A stretch of 64,000 nucleotides of DNA, taken from Reticulitermes lucifugus (lineage: Eukaryota > Arthropoda > Insecta > Blattodea > Rhinotermitidae). Positions within the stretch are counted from its first letter, which is position 1. Every line of letters begins with the position of its first letter. A program made the translations under genes and the position numbers. Under the pieces are notes generated by a model, which was not told where the DNA came from, ran no database searches, and was given only the letters and a program-made list of their open reading frames with translations. The DNA is taken from assembly GCA_026260175.1 (NCBI GenBank), contig JAKCWW010000884.1, forward strand, positions 8,946-72,945, given 5' to 3'. Positions 1-9,575 of the stretch are shown one piece after another.

Positions 1-61
1 GATCCTAGTAAGCGAGCGGCCGCAGACCCACGCCTTAGACCGCACGGTCACTGGGATCGGC
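1..61 (-). mobile_element. SINE family C, 5' tRNA-like head only (cut by window edge)
   Basis: Read on the minus strand this is the first 60 or so bases of the same SINE seen whole at 29625, 37565 and 62285. It holds the Leu-tRNA-like A-box region (GTGCGGTCTAAGGCGTGGG) and the following GCGGCCGCTCGCT segment. The B box and body would lie to the left of the window. The head keeps about 90% identity to the other copies by eye. Confidence 0.8.
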
Positions 62-1446
62 CGTATTATAGCTTTACACGTCGTAAATTTCATAACTCGG
101 ATACCGCGGAATTCGCCGCGTACAGCACGGCGCAGAGTAATATCATCTGTCTGCAGTGCTGAAGCAAGTCTTGGTGGCTAGAAAGGTAAAGATCGTCGCG
201 AGGTGAAACAGTTGTGACAAGGTGGCAGGTAACAGAGGACTCGGACTGATATCAACAGGGAATACATACAGACGTTCATCCCAGGATATAATAAATGCCT
301 CAGTTGATGCAGGAACGATATGAACACAAAGTGGGACATCAGTAACCTTAAATCTGAACTGTTCCTATTACAGTTGAACACAAAGAATAAAAGTATATAG
401 ATTGCACATTTATTTTATGACCAGCCCTCCTAATACGGAGAGAGACAACAGCGTTTAAAAATTGAAAGGGACAACAGTTACAAGAAAAGGAAAGGCAGAA
501 ACCGTTAAGAAATTATGAAAAAGTTTATTATACACAAGCCTAAGTAAAAACAAATGAGATACATGGTGAAGGGCATATACATACCTGTTTACAACGTAAT
601 TTGAATGTAAGCGACCAGCGGATAATAACATGTTTTGTGAACTGTCAGATTTGCCACACGTTTGTTTTAAAATTCAAATATTTATATGGTGCTTATGTAA
701 TACTTACTATAGGCGATGGAGAATGTGTGTTATAAAATAACTTATGCGTGCATGTGGTAACTGATGTGGAATGGATTGATGCAGGGGGAAACGGGGAGTG
801 AAAGTTCAAGGTCGAATGTAATATTTAGGGAAGTGTCAATTTTACTGTGAATGAATTATTAACGGTCAATTATTAATTTAATAAATGGTTTGGCGGTATA
901 AATAATTTGATGTTTTTAGAAAAGAGTGAATGGGTGAGATAAGAAAATTAGACAGAAATGTGTTAGAAACGAATGTGGACTATGAATAAAATGGGTAAGA
1001 GTAATGTACTGAGAGAGGTATCTAAACGTGGAAAGATAAACAGAAGTAACCTGTCCCATAAACAGCCAGTGATACATGGGAGGGTCCCGTTGTGCTACAC
1101 ACGTAACTAAGTAAAGGATCAGAACAAGAAACATAATTCGTTGAAGTACGTGTGAGATAAAACATTTAACTTATCTCAAAATTCCACATTCCTCGCTGAA
1201 ATAAATGCAGTAGAGCACTCCTTTAAAAGCTGACAGTCTTGGAGCTGTGTTTTTTTTCGAAACGGTAAAAGTGTTCGAAGTTCTACTTCAGACTTAAGCG
1301 TCTGACGAGCAGCCATATTAACATGCCTTTATAGAGTTGAAATAGGAAATTCCTTCTAAACAAGACACAACAACACAGTTCTTACCAAAAAGTAAAGTAT
1401 GCTCCTTTAATATACATACAAAAGGATTTAAGTTATTTAGGAAGGA
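62..1446. other. No feature recognised
   Basis: AT-rich sequence without a supported gene or repeat. The short minus-strand open frames at 178-381 and 916-1134 have no recognisable domain, no codon signature and no splice context, so I treat them as chance. Confidence 0.6.
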
Positions 1447-1518
1447 TAACTTTATAAAACAGTAGACCGACAATCACAAGCATTTTTAGAGACTACTCTT
1501 TAATGTCTAGCGTCCTAC

Positions 1519-1551
1519 ATGTTCCGGCTTTTATGCATAAAGCCATCATCG
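1519..1551 (-). ncRNA. Degenerate hammerhead-like module
   Basis: On the minus strand the order is box 1, hairpin, box 2. Box 1 reads TCGATGA instead of CTGATGA and box 2 reads GGAAC instead of GAAAC, while the GGCTTT/AAAGCC stem is kept. Both catalytic boxes are mutated, so self-cleavage is not expected. Confidence 0.5.
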
Positions 1552-1680
1552 ATCATCACTATCAAAAGCACAAGACAGTAAGCTCGTTATACACAGATAA
1601 GTATCATTACTTGAAAAGGAATGATATCTCAAACCTACAGCTTTATTTTCGTTACAAATAAGCCAAACTGAGTTTAAAGT

Positions 1681-1757
1681 GTTGAAAAATATGTTAAAAA
1701 AATACACAGAACAAAGTTTCAAATGTTGAAAAATATATTAGAAAAATAAACAGAACG
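1681..1757. repeat. 44-bp direct repeat, two copies
   Basis: GTTGAAAAATAT starts at 1681 and again at 1725, followed in both copies by a similar A-rich stretch ending in CAGAAC. It lies inside the 1447-2190 foldback element. Confidence 0.6.
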
Positions 1758-2081
1758 TTGCAGTAAAATTGAGACCTCAGCCATTTTTAATTTGTAATAT
1801 TTTCTGTATATATATATATAAATATATAGCTTTCTCTCTTATAGAGGGTCTTATACCGTACTTCAAACCGGCCCGCTTCCACGGCGAAATCAAGAAAGGA
1901 TTTTGTTTCGTTTCATTTCGTTTTTGGTAGACTAAATGCACACTCTTACAGAAAACATTGGAAATGATATCCTTGTGAATCAATACATTTTTGTGCGCGT
2001 GTTATTAAAAATCCTTTCTTGATTTCGCCATGCAGGTGGACCGGTTTTAAGTGGAACAACCTGTACTTTTAATACTAGTGC

Positions 2082-2120
2082 CTGATGATGGTTTTACGTA
2101 TAAAAGCCGAAACACGTGTC
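2082..2120 (+). ncRNA. Hammerhead ribozyme-like core, boxes intact
   Basis: The CTGATGA box is at 2082-2088, a hairpin with GGTTTT/AAAGCC arms (one G-T pair) at 2090-2108, GAAA at 2109-2112, then CACGTGTC, which offers a very short stem III and a GTC cleavage triplet. This is the box order of a type I hammerhead with open stem I. The known precedent is hammerheads in Penelope-like elements. Activity is inferred only, and the short stem III would probably need dimer formation. Confidence 0.6.
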
Positions 2121-2190
2121 ACGTTAGTCATAAACAATTATTGTCTAAATCAGCTGTCATTGGAGGTATACTGTTTTATTTACCTACTGA

Positions 2191-2645
2191 CTCAACACAA
2201 CGAGATATCCCACTCTGAGAATAACATGTGTTTCATTTGAGAACCGTTCGAAACACGTACGTAAATACAGTGTGTGTGAACAAAACACGTACGATATACA
2301 ATAACCACTGTACTTTAACCCTTTAAAGACTAAGATTATCTTTAATTGTATTTAAAGGTTTAGCTCGTACCGCCCAGTAAACACACTCCGCCCGGTTATG
2401 AAGAACCGTACGTTAACGTCGTATATGGAAATCATCACTATTTGTTTCGAGATCCACAGAGAATACATAAATGTACTCTGTGGACACAGCGTAGAATTTC
2501 CGAATGTTGAACCTGGTGGTACATAAAGTAATCACTGGGCTTTAAATGGTTAAAACTTTAAGAAAACCTGAACGTAATTTTCTATCTTCACGCTATTTCA
2601 AACACACGTTAAGAATGGAACAAGTATGGACTGTAGACGATAGTC
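2191..2645. other. No feature recognised
   Basis: No gene or repeat seen. The 103-codon plus-strand frame at 2546-2857 runs into the dispersed repeat at 2646 and shows no domain. Confidence 0.55.
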
Positions 2646-2785
2646 TGGCAGACATACATTCTTTAGAGCAGTTTAACCCTAATTCCAATACTTTCAGACC
2701 TCTATTATATCCCCCCAAAATTGTCTCATTTCACACCCCAGTAAGTCCCCTTCCCCATTCACTGTCCGTAACATGCAAAGCTACA
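2646..2785 (+). repeat. Dispersed repeat, copy 1
   Basis: Aligns by eye, at roughly 70% identity, with 3562-3700 in the same orientation. Shared landmarks in order are CTGGCAGA, ACATTCTT, AATTCCA, a C-rich CCCCCCAA, a CTCATT, AGTCCCC/AGCCCCC and ACATGCAAAGC. I do not recognise the family. Confidence 0.6.
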
Positions 2786-3561
2786 ATCTGGTTAGCCGCG
2801 GGGAGTATAAATCTTTATAGAAGCCAAGGTACTTCTAGACGTACTGATCTAGATTAAAGTTTCGGTATTTAGAAGCTCCCTGCCATTAAATGAAATTCCC
2901 TTGGAGAGCTTGAAAGTGAACAGAATGGGAGATTTGAGATCATATAAAGAATAGTGTGTTGCTGCTTAATCTGGTACAAATCTGGCGGTTTCAGAGGGAT
3001 AAGTTGCCTCCACATCCAGGGTAGGAGTGATTTCGTAAAGATCGAGAAAAAGGTCCATTTGAATATCGTTAAATTTCTATCACTCTAGAGCGCGTCATAT
3101 CCCAAAAGATATATTTTTCATGAATAGGGTGATTTTTCGTGGTCATAACGGGTAAGTAAATGTTTAGGTCTGTAAAACCTAAACAACATCGTTTGTTCAA
3201 TTCCTAATAAACCGAAACATGCAGATCATTTCCTACCCAGGTTTACAATTCTCTCTGTCTACATCTGGCAGTAACAAATAAACTTCTTTGGTGCTTATCC
3301 AACAACGCGTTTATTAGCCTTGGCATGTCGGTTTGTATGTTTGTCCGCTTTAGACAACTCGAGGCCCTTTGAAAGAATTTTCACGAAATCTGACATTAAT
3401 TACGTTCACTATAATCTGTCCATTTATTCAAATTTTTTTAGACATTCGAAAATAATAACGGACATTACACTTTGGGCCCTACGTGCTGCTCTGCGCTCAT
3501 CTTGAACGGAATTGGCTCAACATGATGTTTAAGAATAAAATAAGTGTTGCTAGTAGAAAAA
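2786..3561. other. No gene seen
   Basis: Nothing is assignable except a phrase near 3325-3400, about squids of the type GTTTGTCCGCTTTAGA followed by TTTGAAAGAATTTTCACGAA. It resembles a widespread insect repeat ending, but only one copy is present here. The 61-codon frame at 3320-3505 overlaps it and is not supported as a gene. Confidence 0.5.
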
Positions 3562-3700
3562 AGGCTGGCAGAGAGACATTCTTCAAGAAAAGATTATCCT
3601 TTAATTCCAGTATCTTCTTATCTCTAATATTTCCCCCCAAGATGCCTCATTACATATCACACTAAGCCCCCTTCTTCATTCCATGAAGCCAATCACATGC
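3562..3700 (+). repeat. Dispersed repeat, copy 2
   Basis: Partner of 2646-2785, with the same landmarks in the same order. The two copies are about 915 bp apart and independently diverged, so this is either an old segmental duplication or two insertions of one family. Confidence 0.6.
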
Positions 3701-3778
3701 AAAGCAAACCAAATTGAGATATATTTTTATTCCAAGTAGTCGTACACAACTCACAATACAAGGTAAAACTAGCTTCAT

Positions 3779-3804
3779 GTTTCGCTTGAACAAGTAATCA
3801 TCAG
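3779..3804 (-). ncRNA. Hammerhead-like core, weak stem II
   Basis: On the minus strand CTGATGA is at 3804-3798 and GAAAC at 3783-3779. The 14 bases between them form only three or four pairs (CTT/AAG), so folding is doubtful although both boxes are intact. Confidence 0.5.
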
Positions 3805-3884
3805 GCCTATAACTAGAGCATTAAAAATAAAAAAGTAAAATTATTTGAAGTTTTAATTTTTTCTTCAATGTTTTAGTTACAGGC

Positions 3885-3910
3885 CTGATGAAGGCTTTTT
3901 CAAGCCGAAA
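3885..3910 (+). ncRNA. Hammerhead-like core with perfect 5-bp stem II
   Basis: CTGATGA at 3885-3891, stem GGCTT (3893-3897) with AAGCC (3902-3906) closing a TTTC loop, and GAAA at 3907-3910. The downstream TATTTAGCC lacks a clear GTC or stem III, so it may not cleave. Confidence 0.55.
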
Positions 3911-3978
3911 TATTTAGCCTATTTTAACTTGTATTCTAGTTCTGTATGACTTGGAAAAAGAAATATAACTATAATTGA

Positions 3979-4394
3979 TAACACAACCGGGATGTCTCAC
4001 CTTAAAACAACAAAAATAAACATTCCGAACAAACGTTGCAGAGCACAGCGCAGTACACACTTTTTTCGTTTTCCTCAAGTGTTCTGACGATGTCATCTCC
4101 TAACTCTATAGGCTAAGTTTTTGATTTATTTGCTTTTCATGAGTCAGTATCACGAAGTGCGTTCACAAGTTGCAGATCTAGAGGCAATAACAGGGAGAAA
4201 GCGACTTTCATTTAAACGCCTTACTTATCTCAAAAGAAAATCCAACTAAGAAAAACAAATTTGAAACTTATTCCAATGTAACAACAAATACTGAACCTAA
4301 TAATACAAGGTGTGATTTTACTCAAATTATAAATCGATTAGACGTTAGTTTTAAAATGAAAATTAATTTTATACGATTTAATTGTGTTTTGTTG
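3979..4394. other. No feature recognised
   Basis: AT-rich, with no supported gene or repeat. Confidence 0.55.
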
Positions 4395-4680
4395 AAAGGC
4401 CCCGTAGCAGATGCTACCAACGCACCGCTGCCTTGAAAGCTTATTGTGCAACCCTGTGATGAAGATGATGAGGTTTCTTCTGCTTTTCCATTTTAACGGA
4501 GCACCGGTGGAATGAAATTGACAGGGGAAAACCCAAGTACTCGCAGTAAAACCTGTCCCAATGCCACTTTGTCCACCACAAATCCCACATGGACCGACCT
4601 GGGATCGAACCCGGGCCTCCGTAGTGAGAGACCGACGACTATCAGCCTGAACCATGGCACGGCTACGATTTAGTTTGAGA
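4395..4680 (-). mobile_element. tRNA-headed SINE (family D)
   Basis: Read on the minus strand, a tRNA-like head at about 4680-4590 has an A-box-like CCGTGCCATGGTTCAGG and a strong B box (GGGTTCGATCCC at about 4614-4603). The body contains TGTGGGATTTGTGGTGGACA and GTACTTGGGTTTTCCCCTGT, phrases I associate with a common insect SINE. The 122-codon minus-strand frame covering this region (4338-4706) is a by-product of the SINE. Boundaries are approximate because no target duplication was found. Confidence 0.7.
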
Positions 4681-5159
4681 AGGATGTATGTTAAAACAGG
4701 AGACATCTAAATAACACTTAACAGTTACAGAAGAGTTGTTAGTATTCACATCTGTACAGAATCTCATGTAACATGCGACTCTGACAGAAGCCCTCTAAGA
4801 GGTCTGCAAACATGTGAATCACAAAACAACAGTGTTTCATAACTTTGATTAATGTGAACAACATGCGCACTGGAGAGCAGGAAGTTAAACATCTGATATC
4901 GACTTGCTGTTTAGGTCAGCCATTCAGTTGTCATGTTGACACCTCTGAGGCGGACTGTCGTAATGAGAAGGGACAAGAGACTGTAACCGGAAGAGCACGA
5001 CAGAAGTAACTGGCAGTCCCTTCGCACTTCAGCAAGTCCTATGTAGTTCGTACTGTGTCTAACCCTTTAAAACACAAAGGTTACACTATGTAACAACTGC
5101 TTACCATCAGAAATTACATCAGGCCTACGTCCACAATGCTTATTCAACAAATTATGCAA
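4681..5159. other. No feature recognised
   Basis: No gene or repeat that I can support. Confidence 0.5.
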
Positions 5160-5730
5160 GATGTACACATGAAATAAAATCCAGGATTGCCATGGCAAAA
5201 GCAGCATTCAACCAGAAGACTCTTTTCACCAGCAAACTGGACTTAAATTTAAGGAAGAAACTAGTAAAGTGCTACATTTGGAGGACAGCTTTGTTTGGTG
5301 CTGAAACTTGGACACTTCGGAAAGTAGACCAAAAATACGTGAAAAAGTTTTGAAATGTGGTGCTGGAGAAGGATGGAGCATATCAGTCGGACCGATCGTG
5401 TGAGAAATGAAGTACTAAAAAGAGTGAAACAGGAGAGAAATATACTATAAATAATAAAAATAAGGAAGGCTAACTGGATTGGTTACATCTTGCGTAGGAA
5501 CTGCGTTCTAAACCATGTTATTAAGGAAAAACAGAGGGAAGGATAAAAGTGACGCGAAGACGAGGAAGACGTGAGCGGCTACTGGATGACCTTAAGGACA
5601 AAGAAGATACTGAAAATTGAAACAGGAAGCACTAGATCGCAATTTGTGTAGGACTTGCTTTGAAAGAGGTTATGTACCTGTTGTAAAACAGACTAAGGAA
5701 TGGCTGAATGAATGAATGAATGAATGAAGC
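5160..5730 (+). mobile_element. 5'-truncated non-LTR retrotransposon end (family Z), decayed
   Basis: From about 5180 the plus strand reads in frame as RIAMAKAAFNQKTLFTSK, then LRKKLVKCYIWRTALFGAET, then WTLRKVDQKYVKKF and a stop. This is the C-terminal part of an endonuclease/reverse-transcriptase polyprotein. After a frame change it continues with traces of NWIGYILRRN and of RRRGRRERLLDDLKDKED near 5470-5620. The sequence ends in a (GAAT)n run at 5705-5728, the element's 3' microsatellite tail. Several stops and frameshifts make it a pseudogene. The second copy is at 33471-33835 on the minus strand. I cannot name the clade with certainty. Confidence 0.8.
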
Positions 5731-7124
5731 GTATTCGAAACTTCGCGAGAAAAGTGAAGAAAGTAAAAAAAAAACATTTTAAATTCTATCAGTCTTCGGC
5801 GCAGAAGATGGTGCAATGCAAATTTTCCTAACCTTCTGCTACAGCTCATTTATAGACAAAACTAACAGAACGAAACCTGTCGTATTCCAGGTAATATTGA
5901 CGCTAGTAACTCTTTGTATTTTTCTTCGTCAGTTCCTATGAAAGGTTACAGTTCTGACTTGTTTCACTTTTCTCGCGAAGGTTTGCTGTGCTTCTTATAT
6001 TCGACAATAATTAGCGATTACTTGCCTGAATATTATTAACTGATTGGTATTTTTAACAGAGACGTAGTGTTTTATGAGAAATGGAAAACGAATGTTTAGG
6101 TGAAATTTAAAAGAAACCGGGCATAATTTATTATAAAAAAATTTCAGATTAACCTAATTAGACTCTAACAACTTCAGCCGCGTGGGAAGCATGGCTTAAG
6201 CACTCCCTCAAACAACCCTCCCAGAAAAACTATGCAGGATAAAGTACCTGCAACCCCTTGGGCTGGAAGTTCAGAATGTCATAGCAATAACCGCAGGGAA
6301 GGACAAGACTCCTCTCGCCAAGCATATAATTGAACTAAACAACACTGCACATGTGTTATATCAAAGTTACTGTGGAACCCTACACGGAATGCACAGTGCC
6401 GCCTCAGTGCGCACGATGTTAGCGGTTTTATTACGTGGCGGTGGAGTGTCAGGTCCATCCGGCTTGCGCCCGCTGTGCTGAAGAACACTGCTCGTGGCAA
6501 TGTGAAAAAGGATATAAACCAAAGAGCACGGCGGAATGAAATGTGTGCAAGATCGGAGAGCACGGTTCGAAATATGGAGGGTGTCCCGTCTTCCGCAACC
6601 GCATGGAGAAGGAAATGAGGAAAATCTCAGTGCATAAAATCAAATATTAAACCAAATTCTTGACAACTACAAAACATGCGCTGTGTTTGAGTTTCAGTTT
6701 AACTAACCCAAACAGAAAGACCTCACCTCAGAATTTCCCAATCGTGTTGTTGTGGGGACCTGATAGGAGACCGCCAGAATTCTTTGGACAAAAACATTTT
6801 TGTCACAGCTACCTCCCACAGTCTTACAGGCTCTACTAAAATCCGCTGGACCTTCAATGAAGTTAGTAAATTTTACATAGCCAACGTACCATACAGCAAA
6901 ATTTCGAACAAAATCCACGACTTGTGCAAAATTCAAATTGAACCGGTGACAGGAATTCCGACTGTTCAACACAAAACACCGTTAAGTCTAGCGTGAAAAA
7001 TGTCGTTGAATCGAACGGGCCAACCTTTGCCCCACCAGGCAGAAGAAGCAGACATAAGAGAACAAATGAAAATAACCGTGCAAATAACACTATACGACAA
7101 AATAAAAGGCGCAGCAAAAAAGGC
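5731..7124. other. No gene recognised
   Basis: Open frames at 6279-6563 (minus), 6703-6972 (minus) and 6784-6996 (plus) show no domain. GC is slightly higher at 6180-6620, which may mark a diverged unidentified repeat. Confidence 0.45.
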
Positions 7125-7560
7125 CTAGTACTAACTAACCAACTAACTATCTAACTAAATGTCCTCAGCTGCTCAAGAAATCCAAGAATTTTATGAAACT
7201 CGAAGGTTCATTACCGTGTTCACAACAGCCCGTTACTTGTCCATGTCCTAAGCTAAATGCATCCACGCTATGCCACTGAAATGTGAGATCCACTGTAACA
7301 TACTCCCAACTACGCCCAGGTCTTCCAGGTGGTCTCTTTCCTTCAGGTATCCCATCCAAAAACGTGGGTGAATTAATTTTCTCTGTCCTGCCAATACTAT
7401 TCTTCCTGATCTATTCAACGAAATATATTGTGAACAGTACAAATCACGGAGCTCCTAATTATGCAGTTTTCTCCAGTCTCCTATTACATTCCGCCTCTTA
7501 GGCCAAAATAACTTCCTCAGCACCCTATTCTGGAATATCCTCTGTCTACCTGCTACCCTT
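7125..7560 (-). mobile_element. 5'-truncated LINE end (family X), copy 1
   Basis: Read on the minus strand from right to left: a LYCSQYI-like start, IPEGKRPPGRPGRSWEYV near 7350-7300, a WMHLA segment near 7255, then in another frame RAVVNTVMNL near 7220-7200, and an untranslated end. The copy terminates at 7128-7165 in a run of AACTAACC units, that is a (GTTA/GGTT)-type tail on the element strand. The order matches the C-terminus of an insect non-LTR polyprotein with GKRPLGRPRRRWE and WRALVNAVMNLRVP motifs, as I recall them. Multiple frame breaks make it dead. Confidence 0.75.
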
Positions 7561-8744
7561 AACATAAGAGATCATACAAAACAACGGGCAAAATAGACCT
7601 AGTACACCTAACCTGACGACACTCAGTCGACCAAATATCCTCATCGTACACGGCAAAACACTCTTTAGTTCCAACAGTCAACACAGGCCATACATCAATA
7701 AACGCACCAGCCTGTCGGTCAAAGAAAGAGAAGTGTCACACCGAGAATGAAATTCAGGAATTTGTCAAATGAATGCAAACTGTGACTACCATTCGGCTTG
7801 ACTATTACAAATAAAACAGACCTAGAACATAAGGGTAATGAGTGCACTAATTCTTCCCCACTCTGAAAGCCTTAAAAGCGAAAATGTATTTAACAACCAA
7901 ATAGTACCTCTTACAACCTAAGATAAAATTTTCAATATCTAGATAATGGCAAGTTGAAAGGTCTTTATGTAAGCCAAAACTTAATTAATATGAGTCCTAA
8001 AAGCCACGGCCACAGCGCAATGCAAAAACGAATAGTGAAAAATTTTCACGGATATCTTAAAGCAAATATTCGACACGCATAACATTCGGATTTTACTTCT
8101 AATTGTACCGCCAGCACTGAACAGGCGTAGGTTGCTCTCTGAAACAATTACTGGTACATTCGGTAAGGCCTGTAAATCGCTCTAACATAGAATGCCTTAT
8201 CTGAGACCTCAAACCAGCAACATAGCCTGGTCTGATGGCAATGAAAGCACAATACTTAAATATTAAGAGTGAAACTTCACAAAGTTTTTCGGAAAATATT
8301 TACTGAAGTATTTCCCTAAATAATGGAAAGAGGCCAATTTTATTATACTCCCGAAACCGAATTAAGGACCACGCTTAAACAGTGAATCATAAACAAGAAG
8401 CTATCTAGAATCTCGTACTGCTTTCTGTATTCTCTGATTAAACTACTGAAGCAAATCCTTTCCAAATTGTTCGAGATTCAACTGATGGAACTCAAAGTTA
8501 CTAGAAACGACGAATGGGATTTCAAACAAGGCACTCCAAACTTCATACATTCTAAGGAACACAGAATGCACCATCCAAGGTTCGCACAATGAAAAAGGCC
8601 TGAGTGGCACAATTCGTAGAGCTTTTGACGAAGTGAGGATCGTATGGCCAATTGCAAAACTTATTGAAGCAAAAAATTCCTCCTCACTTAACCATTCAAA
8701 TCTTAATATTGAGGAATTCATTCGTAACACATAATATCTGATGC
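7561..8744. other. No gene recognised
   Basis: The part adjoining 7560 may continue the LINE but I could not align it. The 95-codon minus-strand frame at 8443-8730 has no recognisable domain. Confidence 0.45.
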
Positions 8745-8796
8745 TATAGACGAGGTGTCGTATAAACCGATGTCGTTATAACCCGGTTAGACTGTA
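8745..8796. repeat. One end of a TA-flanked terminal-inverted-repeat element
   Basis: The sequence ends ACGTATAAACCG-like, GTCGTTATAACCCGG, TTAGACTGTA. On the other strand this is TACAGTCTAACCGGGTTATA, the form of pogo/mariner-type inverted repeats. The matching left end was not found, so this is a solo or degraded end. Confidence 0.45.
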
Positions 8797-8984
8797 TTTA
8801 TAATTTTATTTTCCTAAATATTACACAAATTTCGCCATAATCATCATTCAGTAAAAAGTTTTGATCAAAACAGAGTGGATAAGTGAAACAAATTAATGTA
8901 TAGTGATAACATACAAAACTAGCATACAAGGCACGCAACCTCCTGCCTTCTATGTTAAGCTGAGGTAACTCTATTCCGTATTAA

Positions 8985-9236
8985 ATAAATCCTTCACCAT
9001 TGACACTAATCTTGCGTTAATTGTTTATAAATCCCTCCTCCTGTCCATATTGACGTATGCCTCGCCTGTCTGGAGCTATGCTGCTGATACGCAATGTCAA
9101 TACATTACAGACATTTCAAAATAGAGTCCTTAGGATAACAAGAGACTTTCTAGGAGTAACACCATTACAATCCAACTGCCCAGAGAGGCATATCATTACA
9201 AAATACAAACCTCAAAATTCTAGCAACAGCAAAGGC
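8985..9236 (+). mobile_element. Jockey-like reverse transcriptase C-terminal fragment, frameshifted
   Basis: One plus-strand frame reads LALIVYKSLLLSILTYASPV then WSYAADTQ (about 9012-9094). The next frame continues NTLQTFQNRVLRITRDFLGV (about 9096-9160). The pair YKSLLLSILTYA-PVW and LQ-FQNRVLR is diagnostic of the end of Jockey-clade polyproteins. A single frameshift near 9095 splits it. The fragment stops where SINE family A begins at about 9237. Confidence 0.8.
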
Positions 9237-9395
9237 AAATGTAAAGTTGTCCCTGTAGACATCAACTTTGTGTCCCGGCTACTTTACCCCGGGTGAAAAA
9301 TCCCCCGGTACCCACTGAAGAGAAGGCTGGATAGGCCACAGAGACGGTCAGGGCGCTTTGGAGAAGTGAAGAGTAACTACCGGGCACTGAATAAC
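9237..9395 (-). mobile_element. SINE family A, 5'-truncated
   Basis: The left edge has the typical family A 3' end (TGTAAAGTTGTCCC on the plus strand). Then follow CTACTTTACCCCGGGTGAAA, CCCGGTACCCACTG and GGCCACAGAGACGGTCAGGG, all matching the body seen at 11130 and 43405. The tRNA head is missing. The right edge abuts the LINE family X copy at 9396. Confidence 0.65.
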
Positions 9396-9575
9396 GAGCC
9401 ATATCAATCCAGTCCAAAATCCCGCAACCTATTTCTTGCAGACCCACTTCATTCATATCCTCCCACCTACGCCTAAGTCTTCCAAGTGGACTCTCCCTCA
9501 GGGGTTTCCCCACCAAAACCCTATATGCACCTCTCTTCTCCCACATACGTCCTTCAAAATACATAATTTTTAAAC
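9396..9575 (-). mobile_element. LINE family X fragment, copy 2
   Basis: The minus-strand frame reads MYFEGRMWEKRGAYRVLVGK, then PLRESPLGRLRRRWEDMNEV, then GLQEIGCGILDWIDMARY (9564-9400). This is the best preserved stretch of the C-terminal conserved block of this family. It is a fragment without a start, so the 100-codon frame here is not a gene. Confidence 0.8.

Larger units (their letters stand above)
1447..2190. mobile_element. Foldback element with facing hammerhead-like modules (Penelope-type remnant)
   Basis: The left end, 1447-1565, is inverted relative to the right end, 2073-2190. Both contain ATAAAACAGTA, then a hairpin module with GGCTTTTAT and a CATCATC box. A second, inner inverted pair lies at 1858-1905 and 2007-2052, sharing GGCGAAATCAAGAAAGGATT. 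The right module (2082-2120) keeps an intact hammerhead core and the left one (1519-1551) is mutated. The spacing between outer and inner arms is unequal (about 300 bp against 30 bp), so one side has gained or lost sequence. Penelope-like elements are known to have terminal repeats in inverted orientation that carry hammerhead motifs. Assignment here is by structure only, since no reverse transcriptase frame survives. Confidence 0.6.
3716..3978. mobile_element. Foldback element with two facing hammerhead-like modules
   Basis: The arms at 3716-3810 and 3880-3978 are inverted copies of about 70% identity. Both read, from outside in, TTTTTATTCCAAGT-like, ACAATACAAG-like, TTTCG-CTTG and a CATCAGGCCT box followed by TAACTAGAGCATT-like. 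Each arm carries a CTGATGA-hairpin-GAAA module pointing outward. The spacer is only about 70 bp and AT-rich. It is likely an internally deleted Penelope-type terminal-repeat pair. Confidence 0.65.
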
